From Sorex araneus (taxonomy: Eukaryota; Chordata; Mammalia; Eulipotyphla; Soricidae): a DNA stretch of 64,000 nucleotides. Under the pieces are notes generated by a model. It searched no databases and was not told where the DNA came from. It saw only the letters and a list, made by a program, of their open reading frames with translations. The translations under genes and the position numbers were made by a program. Of the stretch, positions 12,470-23,356 are shown piece by piece; position 1 is the first letter of the stretch; the number at the start of each line of letters is the position of its first letter. Where the stretch lies: positions 121,313,678 to 121,377,677 of the forward strand of contig NC_073307.1 in assembly GCF_027595985.1 (NCBI RefSeq), written 5' to 3'.

Positions 12470-12718
12470 TGATAGCACTGTAGCACTGTTGTCCTGTTGT
12501 TCCTCGATTTGTTTGAGCGAGCACCAGTAATGTCTCCATTGTGAGACTTGTTACTATTCTTGGCATATCGAAAATGCCACAGTTAGCTTGCTGGCTTGGC
12601 TGTGTGGGTGGGATACTCTTGGTAGCTTGCCAGGCTTTCCTAGAGGGACAGAGGAATCAAACCCAGGTCAGCCATGTGTAAGGCAAATGCCCTACCTGCT
12701 CTGCTATCGCTCCAGCCC
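12470..12718 (-). repeat. RTE-tailed SINE
   Basis: Full-length and read on the minus strand: tRNA-like head (GGGCTGGAGCGATAGCAGAG, B-box GGTTTGATTCC), body with ATGCCAAGAATAGTAAC, and tail CACTGGTGC-like then repeats of CAGTGCTA. It abuts the 3' end of the RTE. Confidence 0.85.
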
Positions 12719-14280
12719 TTTTTTATAAATATATAAGAAAAATATAAATGCCCAGAGAGACATTTGGGGCAAGGTTTTAAATGGATATTTATTTCCATAA
12801 CCACCTTTGTCCTGAATATCTTTTAATGGGGAAATCAATGATCTTTGGTGGCCACTTCTTGAGTTCCTATTGCAGCCTTGGGGCGTTCCTGGGCCTCTCC
12901 TCCCAAGCTCTGGGCTTGCAATTCTCCATCACAAAAGGTTTCTGCCTCCAGATAATGGATCTTTTCTTTCAAAAATCTTCAAGCCTTTGGGTTGATTCAA
13001 GTTCAAACAATGTTCTCCCTACTATATATTATTAGGGGTTCCCAAATTCTCTGAGTTCAACATTTTCCTTTCTAGAGAGTTCATCCTCTTAATCTCTTAT
13101 ATGAGTACATGGGCGAAGGGTCATCTTCTGTATTTCAGTTCTGACAAAAGGACACAGACACTGCCTCTTTGTAGGACTAACATCTCACACTACCTTAATA
13201 TTAGTGGAGCTGACTCAGTGGCTTATTGGGTTCTTATGTGATCAATGACTGAGAGAACATGACTGCATCTGGAGGTCTAAAAGGTTTTGGTTTTTCTGTC
13301 CATAAAAAGTAGAGTGTTTGAACAAGGCAATTGTTACAGAAGAAGTCAGGGTTTCTTTTTCATAGTGGAAAATCTATTGCTAAACAAGTTCTTTTCTGCT
13401 TGTACTTGCCACCTGTACAGAGCTCAAATATTTCACTGTGAATGAGAAGAACTGCCTTCCATAAATGAGACATAGTCTTAAAAATGTCATTGATTTCAAT
13501 GACATGAAAAAAATTTTCTCAAATGAAAAAATAAATAGAAGAGCAGATTTTTCAATTAAAAACTGAACAAAAAAAGAAACATTGTCCAAGAAAATGTGAA
13601 TGAGTAGCGATGCAGGACCAATGATGGCAGGTCTCTGGGTTCATCCTGGTTTTCAGGTCCTTTAATATTTTCAAGAATGAAAATATTGCATAAGAAAGAT
13701 CTCAGACTCAGAGGCAGAAAAATTAAAAATATACTGGGAAGTAGAGAGAAACTCCCAAACTGGGGAGGAACTTAGTATAGGACTAAGTTAAGTATGGCTT
13801 GTTTGTGGTATGTTTATACGAAAAACAACATCTTTGTGTTACTAGTCAAGTGACAAGGATGTTACAGAGAAGGCAAAGATTACAGGTAGTGTGATCTGGC
13901 TAGGTGGGCCTCTGGGTTATTCAGTTATGGGTCTAGGGTTATCTATTGCTTCTTATTTTTGACGAGCCTAATGTTTGTGTCAAATATATGATATTTGGGA
14001 ATTGGTAACTTCCCTTTCTCAGAAAGAGCCCAACAATTTGCAGGTGTGTTTAAAAATGTGGAACTGAGAGTTCAAAAAAGGGGCAAGGAGGAACGGAGCC
14101 TTCCTCTTTCATTAGTGAAGGGAGAGAGTCTATGTGTAATGGAATTATATTGAGAGAAGACAGAAAAATAAAGAATAAAAAATAAAGAAACAATGGTTAT
14201 CTCTCTAAAATATTGATAAAAACCTCACGTTACCTTGTTACACAGATATGAACACTGTTATAAATGACATTATTTCATTA
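12719..14280. other. Interval without recognisable gene
   Basis: Only short frames are present. From about 14160 it again aligns with unit D (54001-54110, ACCTTGTTACACA). Confidence 0.45.
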
Positions 14281-14309
14281 AAAATAGGGGCCATACCTAC
14301 ATAGATAGC

Positions 14310-16739
14310 TTGACTTCACAGCTCAAGGCCTTAGAAAAGGACCAGAAAAAGGAACCCAAACCAGACCAAAGGAAAGAAATAATAAAAATTAGAGCAGAAA
14401 TTAATGACATGGAAACCCAGAAAACAATCCTAAAGGTGAAAGAAACCAAAAGCTGGTTCTTTGAGAAAATAAACAAGATTGACAAACCACTAGCAAGGCT
14501 CACAAAGTAAGTGAGAGAGAGAACCCTAATAAACCGAATCAGGAATGAAAAGGGAGACATCACAACATAAACCAACGAAATTCAAAAGGATAGTCAGAGA
14601 CTACTTCGAAAGCCTGTAAGCCACGAAACAAGAGAACCAAAAAGAAATGGATGAATTCCTTGATTCCTACAATCTCTCAAGACTGAAAAAAGAAGACTTG
14701 GAATACCGGATTAGATCCATTATTATTAAGAAAATTGAAACTGTGATCAAAAATCTCCCCCAAAACAAAAGCCCAGGTCCTGATGGATTCAATGGCGAAT
14801 TCTTTCAAACATTTAAAGAAGACCTGTTACCAGTTCTCCTCAAGCTTTTCCTGGAAATTGAAAAAACATGAACTATCCCAAAGAGTTTCTATGAAGCACA
14901 CATCTCCCTAATACCAAAAGCAAACAAAGACACCACTAACAAAGAAAATTATAGACCAATATCCCTGATGAACACCGATACAAAGATCCTCAACAAAATA
15001 CTAGCAAATAGGATCCAACAACTCATCAAAAAGATCAAAAAGATCATACACCATGACCAAGTGGGATTCATCCCAGGGATGCAAGGATGGTTTAACATTC
15101 GGAAATCAATCAACATCATATCAACAAAAGTAAAGATAAAAAACATATGATCATATCAATAGATGCAGAGAAAGCATTTGACAAGATCCAGCATCCATTC
15201 ATGATGAAAACCCTCACCAAAATGGGTTTTGGAGGAACTTTCCTCAAGATAGTCAAAGCTATCTACAACAAGCCTACGGCAAGCATTATCCTAAATGGGG
15301 AAAAATTAAGGGCTTTTCCACTAAGATCAGGCACAAGACAAGGATGCCCACTCTCACCACTTCTCTTCAATATAGTACTGGAAGTACTTGCGATAGCTGT
15401 TAGACAAGAAAAAGAGATTATGGGCATCCAGATAGGAAAGGAAGAAATCAAACTCTCACTATTCACAGACGATATAATACCATGTCTAGAGAAGACTAAA
15501 GCCTATACTAAGAAACTCTTAGAAACAATAGACTTATACAGTAAAGTTGCAGGCTACAAAATCAATACCCCAAAATCCATGTCCTTCCTATATACAAACA
15601 ATGAGGCAGAGGAAAGGGACATGAAAAAAGCAATCCCATTCACAATTATACCCCAGAAAATCAAGTACCTCGGAATCAGCTTAACCAAGGAAGTAAAAGA
15701 CCTCTACAAAGAAAACTATAAAACACTACTCCATGAAATAAAAGAGGACATGAGGAAATGGAAACATATACCCTGTTCATGGATAGGGAGAATTAATATT
15801 GTCAAAATGGCAATACTCCCAAAAGCATTATACAGATTCAGCGATCCCTATAAGAATACCCATGACATTCTTCAAAGAAACGGATCAAGCAATCATAAAA
15901 TTCATATGGAACAACAAATGCTCGCGGACAGCTAAAACAATTCTTGGGAAAAAGATGATGGGAGGCATCACCCTCCCCAACCTCAAACTTTACTACAAAG
16001 CAGTAACAATTAAAACAGCATGGTACTGGAACAAAGGCAGACCCGCAGACTAATGGAACAGGGTGGAATATTCCTACACACAACCCCAAATGTATGATCA
16101 TCTAATCTTTGATAAGGGAGCAAGAGATGTGAAGTGGAGCAAGGAAAGCCTCTTTAACAAATGGTGCTGGCACAACTGGAAAACACATGCAAAAGAATGG
16201 GCTTAGACCTTGACCTGACACCATGCACAAAAGTCAGATCAAAATGGATTAAAGACCTCAACATCAGACCACAAACCATAAGGTACATTGAAGACAAGGT
16301 CGGCAAAACCCTCCACAATATTGAAGCTAACGGTTTCTTCAAAGATGACATGCAACTGACCAACCAAGTGGAAACAGAGATAAACAAATGGGACTACATT
16401 AAACTAAGAAGTTTCTGCACTGCAAAAGATACAGTGACCAGAATACAAAGACAGTTTACAGAATGGGAAAGGATATTCACCCAATACCCATCTGATAAGG
16501 CGTTGATATCAATGGTATATAAAGCACTGGTTGAACTTTACAAGAAGAAAACATCCAACCCCATCAGAAAATGGGCAAGGAAATTAAAAGAAACTTTCCC
16601 AAGGAAGAGATACGAATGGCCAAAAGACACATGAAAAAGTGCTCTACATCACTAATCATCACGGAGATGCAGATCAAAACAACCATGAGATACCACCTCA
16701 CACCACAGAGTCTGGCACACATCCAAAAGAACAAAAGCA
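14310..16739 (+). pseudogene. L1 ORF2p fragment (reverse transcriptase and downstream)
   Basis: Successive open stretches at 14310-14510, 14647-14871, 14968-15150, 15147-15935, 15799-16053 and 16161-16634 are collinear parts of one ORF2p broken by stops and frameshifts. RT landmarks are NKSPGPDGF (14765), [11 protein letters not shown] (15058), [13 protein letters not shown] (15160), [18 protein letters not shown] (15328) and the catalytic box, here FTDDII instead of FADD. The protein would be dead. It lies in the sense orientation of the element. Confidence 0.9.
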
Positions 16740-17715
16740 TGTGGTTGTCCAGTTGTGCCAGCACCATTTGTTAAAGAGACTTTCCTTGCTCCACTTCACA
16801 TCTCTTGCACCTTTATCAAAGATTAGATGATCATACATTTGAGGTTGTGTGTGGGGATATTCCACCCTGTTCCGTTGGTCTACAGTTCTGCCTTTGTTCC
16901 AGTACCATGCTGTTTTAATTGTTACCGCTTTGTAGTAGAGTTTAAGGTTGGGGAGGGTGATGCCTCCCATCATCTTTTTCCCAAGAATTGTTTTAGCTAT
17001 CCGTGGGCGTTTATTGTTCCATATAAATTTCAGGATTGCTTGCTCCGTTTCTTTGAAGAATGCCATGGGTATCCGTATAGGGATCGCGTTAAATCTGTAT
17101 AATGCTTTTGGGAGTATTGCCATTTTGACCATGTTCATTCTCCCTATCCATGAGCAGGGGATATGTTTCCATTTCCTCATGTCCTCTTTTATTTCATGGA
17201 GTAGCGTTTTATAGTTTTCTTTGTAGAGGTCTTTTACTTCTTTAGTTAAGCTGATTCCAAGGTATTTGATTTTCTGGGGCACAATTGTGAACGGAATTGC
17301 TTTTTTCTCCATGGCTTGGAGGCTGGTCTCTCATTCTGGGCGACTCAGAGAAGGGAACACCAAGTAAAATGTGGTTGGAGGTCATGTGAGGGAAAGATGA
17401 TGCGGGCCGAAGGTAGACTAGAGACTGAACACAATGGCCACTCAACACATTTATTGAAAACCACAACATCTAATCAGAGAGAGAGAACAAAAGGGAATAC
17501 CCTGCCATAGTGGCAGTGTGGGGTGGGGGGAGACGGGACTGGGGAGGGGGGGAGGGATGTTGGGTTTACTGGTGGTGGAGAATGGGCACTGGTGAAGGGA
17601 TGGGTTATAGAACTTTGTAAGGGTGAAACATGAGCACAAAAATGTATAAATCTGTAACTGTACCCTCACGTTGACTCACTAATTAAAAATAAACTATTAA
17701 ACTATTAATTAAAAA
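16740..17715. mobile_element. Nested L1 with 5' inversion, inserted in L1 ORF2
   Basis: 16740-17312 is L1 ORF2 on the minus strand (a 204-codon open stretch with [20 protein letters not shown]). 17313-17715 is the 3' UTR on the plus strand with an A-tail. The TSD AAGAACAAAAGCA (16727-16739 and 17718-17730) lies in the host L1 ORF2. The opposite orientation of the 5' part with a single TSD pair is the signature of twin priming. Confidence 0.88.
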
Positions 17716-17730
17716 AAAAGAACAAAAGCA

Positions 17731-18140
17731 ACCGCTGTTGGAGAGGATGTGGGGAGAAAGGGACCTTCTACACTGCTGGTGGGAATGCCGACTGGTTCAG
17801 CCCTTCTGGAAAACAATATGGACTATTCTCAAAAAATTAGAAATTCAGCTCCCATTTGACCCAGCAATACCACTGCTGGGAATATTTCCCGGAGAAGCAA
17901 AAAAGTATAGTCGAAATGACATCTGCACTTATATGTTCATCGCAGCGCTATTTACAATAGCCAGAATCTGGAAAAAACCCGAGTGCCCTAGAAAAGATGA
18001 CTGGTTGAAGAAACTTTGGTACATCTATGCAATGGAATACTATGCAGCTGTTAGAAAAAATGAGGTCATGAAGTTTGCATATAAGTGGATCAACATGGAA
18101 AGTATGTTAAGTGAAATGAGTCAGAAAGAGAGACAGACAT
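17731..18140 (+). pseudogene. C-terminal part of the interrupted L1 ORF2p
   Basis: This is the continuation of the ORF2 at 14310 after the nested insertion: [40 protein letters not shown], ending EMSQKERQT and a stop. The HCWWEC cysteine motif matches the L1 C-terminal zinc-knuckle region. The 3' UTR follows. Confidence 0.85.
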
Positions 18141-18635
18141 AGAAAAATTGCACTCATCTTGGAGTATAGAATAACAGAGTAGGAGACTACACCCAAGAAT
18201 AGTAGAAATAAGTACTAGGAGGTTGACTCCATGGCTTGGAAGGTGGCCACACATTCTGGGTAGAAGGCAACTCAGATAGAGAAGGGAACACCAAGTAAAA
18301 TGTGGTTGGAGGCCATGCGGGGAAAGGGTGATGCGTGCTGAATGTAGACTAGAGACTGAACACAATGGCCACTCAACACCTTTATTGCAAACCACAGCAC
18401 CTCATTAGGGTGAGAAAACAAAAGGGAATACCCTGCCACAGTGGCAGGATGGGGTGGGGGGAGATGGGATTGGGGAGGGTGGGGAGGGATGCTGGTTTTA
18501 TTTGTGGCGGAGAATGGGCACTGGTGAAGGGATGGGTTCTCAAACTTTGTATGAGGGAAACATGAGCACAAAAATGTATAAATCTGTAACTGTACCCTCA
18601 CTGTTACTCACTAATAAATAAATTAAAAAAAAATA

Positions 18636-18820
18636 GGGGCCATAGGGATAGTACAGTGGGAAGGATTTTTCCTTGCATGTTGCCAACCTGAATTTGATCC
18701 CTGGGATTCCATATGGCCCCCTGAGTGCTGCCAGAAGTGATTTCTGAGTGAAAAGCCAGGAGCAACCGCTGATCACTGCTGGGTGTGACCCAATAAGCCA
18801 AATAAAACCCCACAAAAACC
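18636..18820 (+). repeat. A-tail-type SINE (host of the L1 at 14296)
   Basis: GGGGCCATAGGGATAGTACAG head, TTTGATCCCTGGGATTCC B-box region, CATATGGCCCCCTGAGTG and GTGTGACCCAATAAGCC body. Its first ten bases are duplicated at 14286 because the L1 used this site. Confidence 0.75.
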
Positions 18821-19639
18821 TGGGGAAAATGTTGAATCCTTAAAAGTTTGTTTCCTAATCTTTTGTGGCTGTAATTTTAAAAAATAAACATAAGTAGATA
18901 ATTCATGCTGGGCCCAGATTATGTAATACTGTAAAGATAGATTTGCACTTGTCAAACTCATTTTCCTACACAACACTTTGAGAGAACAAAAACATGTAAT
19001 ATATGAATTTCTGCTTAAAGCACATTAAAGCCCATTTAAAATTATTCCACTCATTAAATATATTAATAGGAAGAAAACTCTTGTGGGAAGGTGGAGAGAG
19101 GGGTCTGTATGGAAATATTTGAGCATTTTGCACAGATTTTCTAAAATCTAATTGAAATCTATAATACAAAGTCTATTAAATAGAAAAATCATCTGCATTA
19201 TAAATATTTTAATATATCTAAAAGGACTCCTATTTAGCACATATTAAGTTTCCTACATAAAAATAGACATTATGCCATTGTTGTCCATGGCTGACTTATG
19301 TAAAGTGGGGAGGACAGAGATGGCAGCTGAGAAGGGAATCTGCCATCTTGTGTCTGTCAACCTCTACCACCAGGAACTGCTGGGGAAACCTCGCACTGTG
19401 AGACTTGCTCCCTCCAGGAAAGGAAAATTAGTCCAAGACCTTTCCCAGGCCCAGACCTTTTGGGTCTTTCCCTTTCCCTCATAGAAATGAATTTTAGGAG
19501 GAGACTGCAATGAAGTATAACATTTTATTTGGAAATTTTGAGGAAGTTGAGAGAGAGAGGGAGGGGGAATGGGGGAGGGGGAGAGAGAGATTATGAGATG
19601 TCTTGGAGTCTTTTTATTAAGGTCTCTTTTAGCTGGCTC

Positions 19640-20460
19640 CCTTCAGGCTCCTTGGATCTGGATGAATACGTGCTCCAGCTCTGGGAACTTTTCAGCAATG
19701 ATTTTTTTAACTCTCTTTTTCACTGGGGTTGCCTCCCTGTCCTTCTGGTACTCTGATAATTCTTATGTTGTTTCTCTTGCATTCATTCCCTAGGTTTCTG
19801 ATTCACCCTAGAACTATTTTGTGGTCTGTTCCCATTGTTTGTTGTTGCCTGTTAGCTTTCTGCAGCTCAGCTTCAAGCTCACTGATTCTGTCTTTGGCTG
19901 TAGCCATTCTACTGTTGAGGGCACTCACTGAGGTTTTTATTTCATCTACTGAATCCTTTCTTAGTGGCACTTCTATTTGTAGCTTTCTTATTTATGCTCT
20001 CATTCTTCCTGTATTTTCTTGGCTGTTCATTCCACTGTTTCTTTCATTTACTAGATGCTTATTCCACCTTTTCTTTGAGTTCATTCAGTATCTTCAACAT
20101 TAAATCTCTGAATTCTTTATCAAAGAGATCGTATATGTGGGTAACCCCTGATGAGGCCTCTGGACTCTGTTCTTCATCCTCTCCTCATAGTGGGGATTTG
20201 TGCCATTTCTTCATTTTGTAGTGGTAGTATGGAGGTGGGACCTTCCAGTTCACTATCAGCATTTTCCTCTTGCTGCAAGAAAGGATTCTGGATGAGCTCA
20301 GTCGATGGTGGTCACCTTTTTCCTATTCTAGGATACAAACTTCCTCTTTTGTGCTCCTTTGTGATTTATGTGAGGCCTCTAGTGAAGCTTTGGAGGTTGT
20401 GTTCTCTTATATTGGGCTTGTACAACTTATTGTGTTCACTGGTATTTTGGTAATATTGGA
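19640..20460 (-). pseudogene. Old L1 ORF1 fragment
   Basis: A minus-strand translation between about 19640 and 20000 gives, with one stop, LQIEVPLRKDSVDEIKTSVS, MATAKDRISELEAELQKAN, then ECKRNNIRIIRVPEG and EKFPELE. This is a coiled coil leading into the RRM-type domain of L1 ORF1p, an RNA-binding chaperone. 20000-20460 continues as degenerate N-terminal or 5' UTR-like sequence. The copy is not joined to an ORF2 in the expected order. Confidence 0.6.
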
Positions 20461-20779
20461 ATAGGCTAGTAGACTAGTCGGCTTATTGTGTTTGAGATAG
20501 CCAGGATTCTCTCCACAGAATTCAATAATGGAGAATCAGATGTGATTCCAGAGTGTGGGAAAGGGGAAAATAACTTTGGCCACCACAAGAGGCTATGTCC
20601 CCTGCCATGGAGACCATAATCCTGCTGCACTGTAGGTCCTGAGAGATGCTGGGAGTGTTTCAGGTCCCGTGACAGGCTAGGGCGCAGGTGCGGGAGTGGG
20701 GCTTTGGCAGTGGGTTCACAAACCTGAGAGAGCAAATAGCAGCAGTGAAGGGGTGGTACTGGGGCTGAATCAAGAATAA

Positions 20780-20935
20780 AAATGACTAATCTCATAATGT
20801 GCTTTTTCATATCCCACAGTTGAATACAATCATTCTGTCTGTCTCTCAACTTTTGATTCATTTCACTCAGCATGATACTCTCCATGTCTATCCATTTACA
20901 AGAAATCATAAATAATCCTGTAACTGTGTCTCTGA
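20780..20935 (-). pseudogene. Old L1 ORF2 C-terminal fragment, predates the duplication
   Basis: The minus strand reads KWIDMESIMLSEMNQK then RDRQNDCIQLWDMKKHIMR, the L1 ORF2p extreme C-terminus and downstream sequence. A homologous remnant lies at 54105-54215 in unit D, so this L1 was present before the units duplicated. Confidence 0.6.
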
Positions 20936-20939
20936 TGGA

Positions 20940-21254
20940 GATACAATTTTTTAAAAAAGGGAATAAAAATTATTTTAGGAACCAGCATACTCCCTGAAAT
21001 ACAGTTCACAGGATTGCTAGATTAGTACACTGTGAGCCTAGTGGTCAGATAAAGCTTGATCTGCTCTTTGTTCTGAGATCAAGTCATAAGACTGACCAGC
21101 AGTGCCAGAGAAGACCCATTAAGAAGTAAAAACTAAGACAACTGAACACCCAGCACTGATAGCATCCAGGGGATCACAGAGCAGCCTGTTGTGGGGCAGA
21201 TGGATATACAACTCTCAGGGCTGATAGCTTTGGTGTTCAGGCAGGTAATTTGGG
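20940..21254. other. Duplicated non-coding block shared with unit D
   Basis: It aligns with 54265-54545: GACCAGCAGTGCCAGAGAAG, CAACTGAACACCCAGCACTG and CAGGGCTGATAGCTTTG are identical words in both. No coding signal is seen. Confidence 0.75.
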
Positions 21255-22328
21255 TTAGTGTGATTTCACAGAACGAAATGCGGGGGCAGGGCTGCTGCTG
21301 CTGTGCATGTGATGGCCATGAGCTGCTCCCCACCTCCCCAGCCCTCCCCAACAGAAAGACAGAGAGACAGGGAGATGGGGGACCACAGCTTGATGGTGAA
21401 AATGGCCCATTTAATGTAAAGTTGCTAGCATCCTTATAGAACATCTTATGGGGTGTTGAGATAAGGACATAGGTGTGATCAATCACTTACATAGATAAAC
21501 ATTTGGTGGAGAAAATTGTCTTGGGAGATTAACTCAAGGGAACACTGTCTCCCAGGGACATCAACATTGTATTTATCTTTTTCTCTAGTTCTATAATTTG
21601 TCAATACTTGCAGTTGTTTGGATAAACACAGTAAGGAGCAAAGATCCCAATACTTAGTTCTCTGGGCTGAGAGTAAGCAAGGCTTTTAATACTTAAGTTT
21701 TTGGTTTGAGAGCAAGCAAGGCTTTTCCCGTAAACCCCACACTAAGTCTTCACACCAGTTCAGCTTGTCCTTCCCCGTGGGAGTCCTGTCTCTTAAGTCA
21801 TAACCGCTTGCATCAAGATCATGCATTTATGCTTTTTAGAGTGCCCCATTTCGATGCCAGGGTACCTTTGCCACTCCCTTGTGGGGTGTTAGGAACGACA
21901 TCAACTGAGGCCTAAGTCAAGTAACTATGACAAAGTAATTATGTCCTGGAATAGATATAGTTCAGTCAATCAACTCCCAAATATTAGCAGCATAGCATTA
22001 ATGGCCTTTCTGTGCTCAACCAAAGAACATTGCTCTAGAGTGAAATATAAAAAGGCTATAGGAGAAATGGAAAAGCAGGTACAAATACACATCACTTGAA
22101 ATGCAAAGCAGTAGAAATACAAAGTTCAGAATTACCAGAAAGTTTTGGCTTATCAATAACCAAGACTGTTGTCGGAAACTGTTACAATGAGAGGTATAAT
22201 ACAAAGGAAAGATTTAAGGTAGACCTTAATTAAATTAGGAATATTAGCAAGATGTGGTAAGTTTCTCTGGGAGGAAGAAAGGGGGCAATTCACTGATGAA
22301 ACCTGAAACACTAAGGGTTAATATTCAA
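21255..22328. other. Unclassified ~1.07-kb insertion relative to unit D
   Basis: Unit D runs straight from the equivalent of 21254 to 22329 (54545 onward). The inserted sequence contains a GC-richer part (21270-21400) and a direct repeat AGCAAGCAAGGCTTTT near 21677 and 21712, but no ORF. A solo LTR is possible. I could not find convincing TG/CA ends or a TSD. Confidence 0.4.
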
Positions 22329-22607
22329 CAGGTGAACATAGACACATGCTGACTATCTGGGCACGTAGGTAAAGACGGGATGGAAAGAGCTTATGAGCCT
22401 CTTCTGAGGCATTTGAAGGAGAGGGAGACAGGATAGAATACCTGAGGTTGTTTCCTGCATTCAAGCCTAGGTCCCCTTAGTTCTGAAGCTTTGGCTTTCT
22501 GTACTGTGACATGGATCCACTGTAAGTGTGGTAATGACAATTTCAAGAAAATAGTAAAATAAGTGTTACTTTTTTTGTTTCTTTGTTTATTAAATGAAAA
22601 GCTAAAG
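22329..22607. other. Duplicated non-coding block shared with unit D
   Basis: It aligns with 54546-54820: TTCAAGCCTAGGTC, TGGCTTTCTGTACTGTG and AATTTCAAGAAAATAGT are shared. Confidence 0.75.
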
Positions 22608-22616
22608 ATTCTATGT

Positions 22617-22841
22617 CACTGTCACTGTCACCCCGTTGCTCATCAATTTGCTCGAGAAGGCACCAGTAACGTCTCCATTGTGAGACTTGTTACTGTTTTT
22701 GGCATATTAAATATGCCACGGGTAGCTTACCAGACTCTGCCGTTTTAGGCAAGATACTCTCAAAAACTTGCTGGCTCTCTGAGAGGGGCAGAGGAATCGA
22801 ACCTGGGTCAGCTGCATGCAAGGCAAATGACCTCCTACCTA
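22617..22841 (-). repeat. RTE-tailed SINE with TSD
   Basis: Minus-strand body ATGCCAAAAACAGTAACAAG and tail with repeated GTGACA. The head is shortened at its 5' end. A 9-bp TSD (ATTCTATGT at 22608, ATTCTACAT at 22842) flanks it, and unit D has the empty site near 54815. Confidence 0.85.
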
Positions 22842-22875
22842 ATTCTACATAGGGAAGGTAATTCTTAGAGAAGAA

Positions 22876-23336
22876 CTGCCATGATAGGCTGCATGACCTT
22901 TGAGTGGCCTAAACCTATTCCAAGAACAAGGAACTAGGTCATTTCTGGTAAACAAGGGTGGAAGTTTGCAGAACTGTTAAAGCAGAAAAACCAGATGGCT
23001 GTCAAACATTAAGTCCCTGGAATAATGTTAGGTCTCCAAATGTAACTGCCAGGAGGTGGGCTGGAAGATGCAGGCAAAAAAAAATATGTATTCTATAGAT
23101 AGTAGAAAATTGCTGAGTAATGCACGCTTGCTAAAATGAAAGTTGCTGAGTAATGCACACTTGCTAAAATGAAAGTATAAGAACTTCTGAATCCAGTTCT
23201 TGGGGTCCTATTGAAACCCACTGCACCAGGCGGATACTTGAACCCCAGCTAGCTGGAACAATAAACCTCCTTGCGTGATTTGCATTATCGGCTCTATTCT
23301 CTGTCCTTGAGGGGTGATAAACTCCAGACATTAATA
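22876..23336 (+). repeat. 5' LTR of the provirus, lacking its first ~25 bases
   Basis: It aligns with 27740-28210. It contains a 33-bp tandem duplication (23114-23177, words GCTGAGTAATGCACRCTTGC), also present in the right LTR, typical of enhancer repeats. A polyadenylation signal AATAAA lies near 23261 (decayed in the right LTR). The first 25 bases of the right LTR are missing, with the break inside GAAGAA shared by LTR and host. Confidence 0.85.
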
Positions 23337-23338
23337 TT

Positions 23339-23356
23339 TGGGGACTCTCCTGGGAC
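23339..23356 (+). other. Primer binding site (proline-tRNA type, degenerate)
   Basis: TGGGGACTCTCCTGGGAC follows the LTR end after the usual TT spacer. It matches the common gammaretroviral proline-tRNA site at 13 of 18 positions by my alignment. Confidence 0.65.

Larger units (their letters stand above)
14296..18629 (+). mobile_element. L1 element, 5'-truncated, with a nested L1
   Basis: ORF2 begins mid-protein ([20 protein letters not shown] at about 14345), continues through the reverse transcriptase to 16739, is interrupted by another L1 (16740-17715), and resumes at 17731 to the ORF2 end near 18140. A 3' UTR and A-tail end at 18629. The 15-bp TSD AAAATAGGGGCCATA occurs at 14281-14295 and 18630-18644, splitting the 5' end of a SINE. 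ORF1 and the endonuclease are missing. Confidence 0.9.

Noticed and set aside
9371-12751. AATATAAATG words flanking the RTE and adjacent SINE as a TSD
   Set aside because: The match is short and in AT-rich DNA, and extra bases lie between the words and the element ends.
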